Positions 49,757-59,678 of a stretch of 64,000 bases of DNA are shown here, one piece after another (within the stretch, counting starts at the first letter, position 1; every line of letters begins with the position of its first letter). Source of the DNA: Utricularia gibba. Taxonomy: Eukaryota > Streptophyta > Magnoliopsida > Lamiales > Lentibulariaceae. Both the position numbers and the translations under genes were made by a program. The notes below the pieces were generated by a model that made no database searches, was not told where the DNA came from, and saw only the letters and a program-made list of their open reading frames with translations. The stretch lies in assembly GCA_002189035.1 (NCBI GenBank), contig NEEC01000002.1, positions 3,162,001 to 3,226,000 on the forward strand, written 5' to 3'.

Positions 49757-50870
49757 CTACCTTTTTTTTTTGGAGTTCAGCTCACATGTCCGTGCATTGT
49801 GCCCTGTGTATCCACATGCTCGACAAAATTGTAATTGTCTTGTTCCAGCTTTCTTTTGTTTCCTATGAGGCGATTGTTTTTCATAAGGTGGCCTTTTTCG
49901 ATGCTTCTTGGGTCTACCACAAGGTGTCGTATGAAATATCGGAGGTAGTATGTTGCTCTTGTCCAACATTGACCATTCCTTACTATCCGGCATACCTACC
50001 AAACAAAAGTTAAAAAAGTGAAGACAATAATTAACAACAAAAACATTTTTCATATGATCCTCTGTAATACCCAAATCAACCTTAAGAAGGCTTAAAAACC
50101 ACATCCATGTGTCCTCACTCTCAGTATCCGCAACTGCATATGCTAGTGGTAAAATGTGTTGATCAACATCAAATGTGCATGCACTCAAAATTTGACCACC
50201 CTCTCTACCTTTAACATGACAACCATCAACACCAACAAATGGTCGACAATGACTCCAACCCGTTTTACAGGCATCCAAACAAATGTAGAGTTTTTCAAAT
50301 CGTCGATAAGTATTGCTGATGTTTGGAGGTGAGAGAACTAGGTCAATAGTAGTTCCAGGATTGGATAGAACTAATTGTGCACAATACCGATCAATCATCG
50401 AATACTCTGTTGCTAGCTTTCCATCACTATCTCCCAATACCTTCTTCCGTGCCACATGTGCTTGCATAGGATCCACCCACATGGATGTTGTTAAGTTGAT
50501 GTGATGCCTAAAATCACGTGTGGTGATGTCTGGCTCACCTAATAACTTATCCTCAAAGAGTCTCACTAGATACTTGGGTTTTAAAAACTTATTTTCAGTC
50601 AACTCCCTGTCACATGAACTACAGTGCTCACTATGATACTTAGACATTTGCCAATCTCGATTTGGACGGGGACCTGAGATGGTTACACCTCAACTACACC
50701 TTTCGTCCCGACCCCCTTCACACACAACACAGATGTATCTGTTGTCATTCCTCTTAAATTTCCACTGAATTCGTTCCTGAATACAATAAGCAACGATGGC
50801 ATCCCGTGCTGCTATTTTGCTACTAAATAATATTCCTTCCCTACATCGTAATAAAAAGACTTTTATGAAT
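49757..50870 (-). pseudogene. MuDR-type MULE transposase with CCHC knuckle, internally deleted
   Basis: The open frame from the ATG at 50647 reads SKYHSEHCSSCDRELTENKF, FRHHINLTTSMWVDPMQAHV, YICLDACKTGWSHCRPFVGV, DGCHVKGREGGQILSACTFD and VADTESEDTWMWFLSLLKVD. This is the MULE core with the first catalytic Asp (VDGCHVKG). It then jumps to SNILPPIFHTTPCGRPKKHR and a zinc knuckle CRACGYTGHNARTC. The third catalytic residue and the SWIM region expected between them are missing, so there is an internal deletion. Upstream (to about 50870) the N-terminal MuDR domain continues but holds an in-frame TGA near 50690. Confidence 0.82.
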
Positions 50871-52093
50871 AATAAATAGAAACCCCAGATAAATACACAT
50901 AGGAATCAACTCATACGCATTATAAGTAATATTCACAATAATTATAAACATAACATATACCAATTACATCTAAAAATTAGATGCAAAGAATTATTGATAC
51001 TCAAAGAAATAATTAGAGATTAACCTCTAACTATTATTAATATAAAAATAGTATAAGATTTACCTAAGATTTAATCCTTTTCATCCTTTTTTCGAGTTAT
51101 AATATATCATTTCTTCATCCTCATGATCATATAACTCAATGTCTTGAGTGGCAGCCTCATGTGCTTGAAGTATGCAATCTTCCTTCCACTCAATTTTAGA
51201 CTATCGGTTCAACATTGAACGAGCACGGAGGTTGCAACCCACTAGATTCATATTGAAACTCCTCCTCCGAATAAATGTATGATTCCGTAGTATCCGAATC
51301 ACTCATGGTTAGAACCTGTGGCACCAAAACAATTGAAAAGCTATAACAAATTAAATCGATACGATTCTACATCTGTCTAATAAACTTACGATTCAAAGAA
51401 TAATGATATAAGAAGATGAATCTAAAATTACCAGCAATAAAACCCAGAATCTGAGAACACCGACTCAGAGTCAAGAGAGCGATGGGCTACTAAACAAGGA
51501 CGATTGTGATGGGTCAAGAGATCGACGGGTCAACAATCACCGCTTGTGATGGATCGTGATGGCTAACAAAAATCAGAAGATTTCATCATGGTGACTAACA
51601 ATAACTGAACCCTAATTATATTACATTTCTTAATTTGGGAATGGGCCAGCTAAATATATGTACTGAAATAAAAGCCCATTAGTAAATGTTTGTTCTCATA
51701 ATGTAGGTGTTAAAAGGTATTTAAAAGATAAATTACAAATATACGTATCAAAAAAAATTTCAAAAAAACGTTGATATTGAAGATATATTATTTTTCAAAA
51801 TATTAGTTTCAAAATAAAAATTTTGAAAATGTTCGTACATATAATCTATAAAATTAAACGTATATACCAAAAAATAAATTATACAAACGTTAGTATAAAA
51901 TTGTATGTTTTTTTTCAAACGTTTGTATTGAAATAAAACGTAGCCCTACAAATAATTGAATAAATGTTACACATAACAATAATAATCTAAACAATGGAAA
52001 AATTAAATAACACAACCAAACATGACCTAATAGACAGTGTATAGACACACAGCTTGGAGACATTGGAAACGTTGTCTCCACCGCAGTTTCATA

Positions 52094-53653
52094 TCAAACA
52101 TTCTCCGGCCAGAACTCTCTGAAAAAGGCGATGTCAAATTCTTTTTCTTGCCACCGCTTCTCACGTTCCTGAATTTTCTTCATCTTCTTTGACGTCACCT
52201 TCACGGGTTCCAGCTTCTTCTTTGCCAACTGAAAATCAGGGGATCAAAAATCTCAACACATGTAGCAGCAACCCCAGTCATGCAGACAAGTAGAAGATCC
52301 AACGATACTACAGATAGAGGCTATATAAGGGTTTCAAGGTTCAAATCCTGCGGATCAAAGAGAGCTGAAGAAGCCCTTAGGGAGACTGTAAAAGAAAGCC
52401 ATATCTCAGAACTGGATCCAAGATTCTGGCCTAACGATACAGCTTAACAATCCACACACGAGAGAATAGAGAGCAGAATCAGGGGTCCTTTTTTCTGAAA
52501 AACTTGGTCAATACATCCTAGAGAAGAATATCAATGCCAGGAAGCAGAAGAAGTTCAAATGCGAGCAGAAACCAGGAAGAAGGAAATAAAGGAAACTGAG
52601 TTTGTTCACAAAAGAAAATTCAGGCTCACTATTGAATCCTCTCGATCATGGGATTTTAACTCTTCCGTAACTGTTCTGGGCTTATCAGCTCCAACGCCTC
52701 GCTTGTTTTTCTTTATAAAAGCCTCCACAGGCTCCAACCTGCCCTGCAACCAATAGGAGGAAAGTTTCATTACAACCAATTGTAATGATCAGGAATACAT
52801 CAAAAAATGTTGCATCATGGCACATCTTTAAGGAAGAATTTATTCCTCGGATAAGTGTATAAAGAAAATAAAAAAAAACATGAATTTCTTCATAAATTCA
52901 ATGCCTAACATCATTTTTACGCCGGCTCAAAACGGAATCAATTGAACATGATAAGACACTAGATCTGAAAAAGCCACCAATTTGCCATCGCCCGCAACTC
53001 ATGAAGCAATTTCAAAAAGCACAAGTGATAGTCAAGCCGTCAAATCCATTCTATGCAAAAACGTATACCTGTTATTCCAATAGAAATCAAATGACCATTA
53101 AGTAGGAAAAATACAACCTAGGTGACAGGTGTACCAGTATACCACATGTATTATCAATCAGACACAAAAGCATCCCCGTAAGCCAAAGGACATGACATAA
53201 TAGCACCCCATATCAAAATGCGAAATCCCGAAAGTAATAGTCCAACACATTGATAAACCCAGTGATATCTATCAATGAGAGTAGGCTCACCACTTACCCT
53301 CAATTACCTTAAAATTAAAAAAAAAACGAAAAAAAAATCCTGTCGAAGCTTAAGAAAAACCAGCAAGTAACCGGAACTAGACAAATTACTTAGGCAAAAG
53401 ACGACGGTAACTGAAAAACAATTACCTGCTCGTGGACGCCGAGTCCAGTCCCTTCTTTCCAGCCGTGCTTCTTCAACAGCTGAAATATGCAATGAAGAAT
53501 AAGAGACAAATTCAGACAACTCAATTCATTCATCCACTCAAACAGAAAAAAAAAAAAAGAGAGAAATCTCGCCTGAAAACCAATATTCGAAGAGGCAATC
53601 GGGTTCGATGAAGAGCACCCCAAACCCTCCGAGGAACCACCGGGAACCGACAT
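52094..53653 (-). CDS. Small G-patch domain protein
   Basis: Four exons: 53653-53573, 53479-53426, 52743-52630, 52228-52094, total 384 nt (127 residues). The protein starts MSVPGGSSEG and reads SSNIGFQLLKKHGWKEGTGL, GVHEQGRLEPVEAFIKKNKR, GVGADK, and ends EKEFDIAFFREFWPENV. This matches a family of short plant and animal G-patch proteins whose C-terminus is 'FREFWPDNV'. G-patch motifs bind and activate DEAH-box RNA helicases. Intron 1 must use a GC donor (CAG|GCGAGA) to join GFQ to LLKKHG, the conserved junction. The C-terminal third is Lys/Glu-rich. The right end of the Harbinger element lies 66 bases beyond the stop codon. Confidence 0.88.
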
Positions 53654-54216
53654 CCCCTATCGCGAAAAAGGTTTTCGGAAGACATCTGCAGATTCCAATT
53701 CTGTATTTGTAGGCGTATAGTATTAAACTAATAACACGTATTTCTTTTACTTGAATATTTATTTAAAAAAACTTTGGACCTATTAGGTTGGGGTAATTTT
53801 TTTGAATTGATTTTATTTAATTTTTATAGATTTCGATCTTTATCTATTCTTTAGTAAAATTAAAAATCAACATTATGAAATTAATTTTATAAATTATTAA
53901 ATTTCGTAAATATTCATGAGTTTATTCTATGATTTTAACTTGTAATTCAAATCATATAGAATAAAAACGTTTTTAAAATTATAAGAGTATAAAAGTTTTC
54001 TTTTATATAAAATTATCTAAAAGAACAAATTACTCTTTTTTAATTAATTATTTTTTTAATTTTTGAACTAAATAATAATAATAAACAAGGTAATGGGTTC
54101 CTCTTTAATTTCAGATGGTGAGTATTTTCTCGCCGCACTCGGCCTTTACTGTACTGTCGGGCTCTCCTCTCCTCCTGGGCTACCAACACCAATACCAATG
54201 CATTGTGTGTTGAAGA
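53654..54216. other. AT-rich upstream flank of the G-patch gene
   Basis: The first part is the probable promoter and leader of the G-patch gene. The remainder is AT-rich with no frame or motif I can identify. It ends at the target duplication of the MITE at 54217. Confidence 0.6.
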
Positions 54217-54738
54217 CTATGATTGTGACTGGGGTTTCAACCGGATCGGTCAAACCGGTTTGACCGATATATATATTTATATATATATTCATATTATTAT
54301 TATAATGAAATAAAGTACAAACATAATAACTTTAATCATCAAAATTTAAATATAGCATTATTTGTCATCTATCAATATAAAAAATATTGAACATTATTAT
54401 TAAGTTTTCATTAACTCAAACATCGGGCATAAAAAAACAGAAAAATATATTGATTTGAGGTGTCATTTACATACAACTGCAATAACAAAACAAGTATTGA
54501 AAAATTATTAAAATTAAGATTTGATAATGTGCAATTTTACCCAAGAGCCACAAATAGTACTAAAAATTATAAATAAACCATCATTACCTTGCAAATTGAG
54601 AGAATTAATGGCAGGGCTGCTGTTAACAAAAAAAAAATTCTAAATAATCGGTAATCATCTGACCAGTTAACCGGTGAGACAAGAAAAATCGGTTAACCGG
54701 TTTGACTAGCCGGTTAACCGGTAGAATCACAATCACAG
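54217..54738. mobile_element. hAT-type MITE, about 522 bp, rich in AACCGGTT
   Basis: CTATGATTGTGACT (54217) is inverted as AATCACAATCACAG (ending 54738), 14-bp ends with two mismatches. The flanks GTTGAAGA (54209-54216) and GTTGAAGT (54739-54746) agree in seven of eight positions, fitting an 8-bp duplication. Near both ends runs of CCGGTTAACCGG / CGGTCAAACCGG form multiple palindromes. There is no coding potential. It is unlike the MITE at 38364 in sequence. Confidence 0.8.
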
Positions 54739-54746
54739 GTTGAAGT

Positions 54747-56127
54747 TAATTTGTTTGGTTTTTATAAGAAAAAAGTCAAAATCTTTATGTTGATCTCATA
54801 TAATTTGTCATGCGTGTGACATGGTCTTCCAAAATAAACTTAAATCTTTGCATGGAAGTGGATCTTGCTTCCTCCATTTTTACTTTGATCCAAATTGGTT
54901 CACATCTCTCAATTTTATTGGACCTTAATTTATTTTCAAATCGGATAGAAAATATTCAAAATTCATAAAACCCATTTTAATTTGAAAAGATTAAATGAAT
55001 ATAAAATATGCAAATGAAAACTAATGATAAGTTTTTGCACGAAAAGGAGTGATTAAAACGTATATTTTGGAATTATTCAATCACTTGTTATTAAGTAAAA
55101 TAACAAACGATTATTTACAATATTTAGTATCGGTTAATAGTCCATGTAATACGTAATTTTTATATAATTAATCTTCAAAATTAGGAAGGATTGGAATTTT
55201 TTGTATTATAATGTGAATTTGGATATATTTATAATTTGTTTAATATAAGAAGTTGTTATTTCACAAAATTATTCAATAATCTTTTTATTTGGTATAAATA
55301 ATTTCAAAATACCAATTCTTAACTACTAAGAGGATACTTTAAATGTAAACATTTTTTAGTAATAAATAAGCAATCGTTTCATGTCAAAAAAAAAAAAAAA
55401 AACAACGTAGTTTTATGATATTGTACACTTCAAAATTATCCTCTAATTTCTCTTGTCTCAAATGTCTGAAAAAAAATTGTCGTTAAATGAGAATAAAAGA
55501 ATTAGTTGATTTGAATATATTTTTGTAAACATATTTCGCTTAAAAAAATGGCACAAATATTCACATTTTTTAGAAGTATTTTTTTAAGAATACAACTGAT
55601 GATGATTAGCGGCTTTCAGGGTGAAACCGAAGCTTCTTTTTCAGTGTTAAAAAGGATGAAATCTTTGGATGTCTCATTCGCTCAGATCCCTTGGAGGTAT
55701 CTGTCAACCTCTCTGTCACTGCTATGCCATCCTGGGGAGCGCTGCTTTTCCCAACTGTTGTATCATTATGCTTTTGCGTTTCAATAATGGTTGTCACCAA
55801 ATCCGCCCACAAAGTTCAAATTTTTATCGGAATTGGAATGAAGGGTTTTGGCCCAGATGAGGATTTTGCTCTTTTTTTTTTTTTATCTTAACCTATGAAC
55901 TGGAGGTTCGCACCAGTTTGACCAGGTCCCATTATTGCGGTGATGACAGTGACAAGACAGAAGTAATTTGGTTCTGTTACCAACCAAGGCATGAATGATT
56001 CTTAAATGACTTGATTCCTTACATCCCATTTCTTTCCGGGACCTCTGTCTCTCAGACCGATGCATTATTGAAGATGGGAGCGTGGGCACTGGATCCCATT
56101 GTGTTGAGAGCAACCATTTTTTTTCAA
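54747..56127. other. Intergenic AT-rich stretch
   Basis: AT-rich with an A18 run at about 55385-55402. From 55.6 kb composition becomes mixed, and several short minus-strand frames appear (55606-55812, 55883-56131) with no family resemblance. They could be exons of an unrecognised gene together with the frame at 56128-56490, but splice joints were not convincing. Confidence 0.45.
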
Positions 56128-56490
56128 TCATATCTGAGGGTGATTTGCTGTCTGATTAGTGTCTACTGAACTGAGAGAATTTACAGCTTCCTTTTCACTT
56201 TTTTTCCCCTTCGTTGGACTGAGAGATGCTCCTGCTGGGGGGGGGGGGGGGTTGTGTTGTAAATGTTCACGTGAAGTTGTATCGGTAGAAGTCAAGCTTT
56301 CTTCATAAATAGTATCCGTGTGTACGAGCGGCTGCTGGCATTTGAGAAGCCACCGTTGCCATTGTTGAAGTGCTTCATCGTCGTGTAGACGAGTACCCAT
56401 TAATTGATGCTTCCCATTCCTTGATGGATTTGCTGTAGGGGAGGCTGAAATGGTGACGGGGGCCAGAGCTCGAGTCGTTGATAACGACAT
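56128..56490 (-). CDS. Unrecognised 120-codon ORF
   Basis: An ATG-initiated frame (MSLSTTRALAPVTISASPTA) with moderate complexity, a Pro run (HNPPPPPAG) encoded by the G15 homopolymer at 56237-56251 on the plus strand, and a Ser/Lys-rich end. I recognise no domain. It lies 271 bases upstream of, and divergent from, the LRR kinase gene, so it may be part of that gene's promoter rather than coding sequence. Its frame depends on the exact length of the G run. Confidence 0.2.
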   Translation of the reverse strand: MSLSTTRALAPVTISASPTANPSRNGKHQLMGTRLHDDEALQQWQRWLLKCQQPLVHTDTIYEESLTSTDTTSREHLQHNPPPPPAGASLSPTKGKKSEKEAVNSLSSVDTNQTANHPQI

Positions 56491-56760
56491 TGCTGCTTTT
56501 GCTAATTTACTTTTGGCCCCAGCATCTCACTGTATTTCAATGGCCTGATTCTTTGTACAGTAGTTGCTAATAGATCTGGAGATTTCGGATGATTGAAAGA
56601 CGAAGAACGCTTTGATCTTGGCTGCTGCTTTCTGGTGACTGGCGTACTTCAGATCTGGAGATTTTGGCTGATTGAAAGATGAACAGTGCTCTATATCTTG
56701 GCTGCTGCTTTCTGATGACTTAGTAACTTTACTTCAGGGTCTTCTTTACTGAATTTTGCA

Positions 56761-58872
56761 ATGGTTGGTGGTATAACGCAATCAGGATATACACATTTCT
56801 TCTTGTTGGTTACCTTAGTTTTACTCTTGAGTGAACTCCCAGGGATAAGATCAGGAGATGGTGAAGCTCTTGCAGCTTTGCAAGTTTCCATTGATCCTCT
56901 GGGCCGTCTTGGATGGGGAAGAGGAAATGGTTTCTGCCAATGGGAAGGTGTGAAGGAATGCATAAACGGGAGGGTCACTAAGCTTGTGGTAGAAAATCTG
57001 AACCTGAGTGGCGCAATTGGAGAAGAAAGCCTGAATCAGTTGGATCAGCTAAGGGTGCTGAGCTTCAAGGGAAACTTGCTTTCTGGGCCAATTCCTCAAC
57101 TTCATGGCCTTGTCAATCTCAAGGCTCTTTTCCTTAACAACAACAGACTCTCAGGTGGAATCCCTTCAAGTCTCTCGCGGTTGCATAGGTTGAAAGTGAT
57201 CATTCTGTTCGGTAACCGGATATCAGGAGGCATTCCACAGTCACTAACTGGCTTGAGCAGACTCTATGTGGTGTATTTGCAAGATAATCAACTTACTGGA
57301 ACTATTCCACCGTTTAACCAGACTAACTTGAGATTCTTTAACGTGTCGAATAATGCACTCTCTGGTAGTATCCCTGTGACTGCTGCATTGAGCAAGTTCA
57401 ACGAGTCTTCTTTCATTGGCAATGTGGCTTTATGCGGTGAACAAGTTGCTATATCGTGTGCTCTTGCTTTATCTCCTAGTCCATCTTCGTTTACTCCTCC
57501 TCCCGCGGCAAGTAGCAGCCATCATAACCAGAAAATGAGGCTCATATTAATAGTTGTTCCAAGCATTGTTGGACTCTGCCTGTTATGCCTCTTAATAACA
57601 TTTGTGATGAGATTCTTGAGGAGGAGAAGTAAGAAGCCTGAGGTTGTGAATAAAGCATCTGAAGAAAGGGAAGATGGGGGTGCAGCTAGCGGTGGCAATG
57701 ACAAAGGCGGCGGCCATGATACTGGAAACAGAGGAGAGTTTTCTTGGGACCATGGAGGGGATGGGCTCGGGAGCTTGGTTTTTCTTGGACCAGGGGATCA
57801 GCAAATGAACTACAGCTTGGAAGATCTTCTGAAGGCTTCGGCTGAGACATTGGGACGGGGTACAGTAGGAAGCACTTACAAGGCGGTGATGGAATCGGGT
57901 TACATTGTTACAGTCAAGAGGCTAAAGGAAGCTGGATATCCAGCAATGGAGGTTTTCAGAAGACATGTTGAGGTTCTGGGAAGACTTAGACATCCAAATT
58001 TGGTTCCACTCAGAGCTTATTTCCAAGCAAAAGAAGAGCGCTTACTTGTCTATGATTACTTTCCAAATGGCAGCCTCTTCTCCCTCCTCCATGGTAAGAA
58101 TCCCCTTGATACTTACAGTTTCTATTATCTCTGATAGAATAGGTGCATTTGGCTTCCATGGTGAAGTTCTTGTTCCAAACTCGATGCAAGTTTCATCATA
58201 TTTTTTGCAGGGTCAAGAGCAGCTGGAGGCTCAAAGCCTCTTCACTGGACTTCATGCCTAAAAATAGCAGAGGACTTGGCAGCAGGGCTGGTTTGCATCC
58301 ATCAGACTCCAGGCCTGGCTCATGGGAATCTCAAGTCTAGCAATGTTCTGCTGGGACCTGAGTTCGAGTCATGCATTACGGACTACGGGTTGAACCCATT
58401 TAGAAACCCGGGCTCCTCAGATGAGACAAGTGCATCCTCATTATTCTATCGAGCTCCTGAGTGCCGTGACAATAGAAAACCTTCAACACAGCAAGCTGAT
58501 GTCTACAGCTATGGCGTCCTTCTACTCGAGCTACTAACTGGGAAGACTCCATTTCAAGACCTTGTACAAGAACATGGCTCGGATATACCAAAATGGGTTC
58601 GGGCTGTGAGGGAGGAAGAGAGCGAGTCAGGTGAGGATCAAGCCTCAGGGAACGAGACAGCTGAGGATAAACTGAATGCTCTTTTGAACATCGCCGTATC
58701 ATGTGTATCCATAGCTCCAGCTGACCGACCCCTGATGAGGGATGTCTTGAGGATGATCAGAGAAGCAAGAGCTGAAGCACACTTGTCTTCTAATAGCAGT
58801 GATCAATCCCCTGGAAGATGGTCTGATACAGTCCAGAACTTGCCCAGGCAAGACCTGCAGTTGAGTATGTGA
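56761..58872 (+). CDS. Inactive LRR receptor-like kinase (subfamily III, At1g60630-like)
   Basis: Two exons, 56761-58093 and 58211-58872, give 664 residues, intact. A signal peptide ([17 protein letters not shown]) is followed by a short LRR region of about five repeats ([39 protein letters not shown]). Next come a membrane segment ([20 protein letters not shown]), a basic/Gly-rich juxtamembrane part, and a kinase domain from [20 protein letters not shown]. The ATP Lys is kept (VTVKRLK), but the catalytic loop is [11 protein letters not shown] in place of HRDLK..N, and the Mg-binding DFG is DYG. This is the standard state for this receptor group, classed as pseudokinases that signal through partners. 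The ATG at 56761 directly precedes the signal peptide. Confidence 0.93.
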
Positions 58873-59678
58873 AGGTTTAGAGTCGGTTCCTGCATGATTT
58901 GAGGTAGATTTTGATCGTATCTGGAAGTTCTACTATTCTTTGCTAAATAGTAGAATCAAACCAAGATCAAAATCATTGGAGAAACAGGGCTGTCTAGTCA
59001 ACTTGAGTTTCAAGTGTCGGTAGATGATGTGGTTATCAGACAGCACTCCGCTGATTTTTCACTATTCAATGGTAGAATTTACTTCTCTAACAACTCTGGG
59101 ATCTCTAATTCATTTTCCTCATTGAATGAAAAACATTTCAAGCCAACTGCCGTCCCATGATTCTTGATCAACCTGGGACTTGGCTGAGTTAAACTATTCC
59201 AACATCGTTTCTATCTCAATGCCGTCTCAGTCGTTGTTGCTTGCCAATGCATATCACATTTTCAAGTGTGAGGCGTATGGTTTGTGACTTGTGTTCAAAA
59301 CACCCTGTCCGTCCTTCACGGGTTAGCAAGGGAAAAGACACAGGCTCATGCTGTTGTAAAAGAACGCCGAAGACACATAAGCCAAGTGCAAGAGTATATA
59401 GCAGGCTTTACTAGACTTTGTCCGGGACTGTAGTGCCATCCATGTCAAGTGAATTGACACTAACTGAGCAACTCTCTCTGTTTCTAGGCTCAGAATGAGC
59501 ACGTTGTGTAGCCAGCTGCTTCGGCAGAAATGGTGCTGTGGAACAGCTCCCGAAGAGACGAAGCCAGGAAACCCAGTTTTATTCGAAACACACAGACATC
59601 AGATTGGTCTGCCACGAGAACTGTCAATCGGCATCCTGGTTCCTGTCACAGAAACCACCATTGCAAACCTTAATATCA
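58873..59678. other. Gap between convergent LRR kinase and SANT genes
   Basis: This holds the probable 3' UTRs of the two convergent genes. A short inverted repeat (TACTATTCTTTG...AATAGTAGAATC) is seen near 58930-58960. No further gene is recognised. Confidence 0.55.

Larger units (their letters stand above)
47508..51946 (-). mobile_element. Mutator-like element (MULE) carrying a Ulp1-type protease
   Basis: The ends GGGAAAAAATACG (47508) and, inverted, GGGCTACGTTTTATTTC (from 51946) are flanked by the perfect 10-bp direct repeat TACAAATAAT (47498-47507 and 51947-51956), as expected of MULEs. About 250 bp inside each end are AT-rich, share repeated AACGTTT words, and look like long diverged inverted repeats. 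Genes read right to left: MuDR-type transposase (about 50.87-49.76 kb), then a Ulp1-like protease (about 49.45-48.56 kb). This is the arrangement of the 'Kaonashi' MULEs described in Arabidopsis and rice. It is inserted within the right part of the Harbinger element. Confidence 0.88.
41969..52027. mobile_element. PIF/Harbinger element hosting two nested insertions
   Basis: The left end GGCCATGTTTGG (41969) and right end CCAAACATGACC (ending 52027) form a 12-bp inverted repeat with one mismatch, flanked on both sides by TAA (41966-41968, 52028-52030), the usual target of this superfamily. Inside are a transposase on the plus strand (42.8-45.5 kb) and a Myb/SANT-like second protein on the minus strand (47.15-46.27 kb), convergently arranged. 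Removing the solo LTR (43734-45031), the MULE (47508-51946) and their duplications leaves about 4.3 kb, a normal size for an autonomous element. Both genes carry stops and frame breaks. A second CATGTTTGG-like repeat lies internally at about 47482-47490. Confidence 0.85.
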
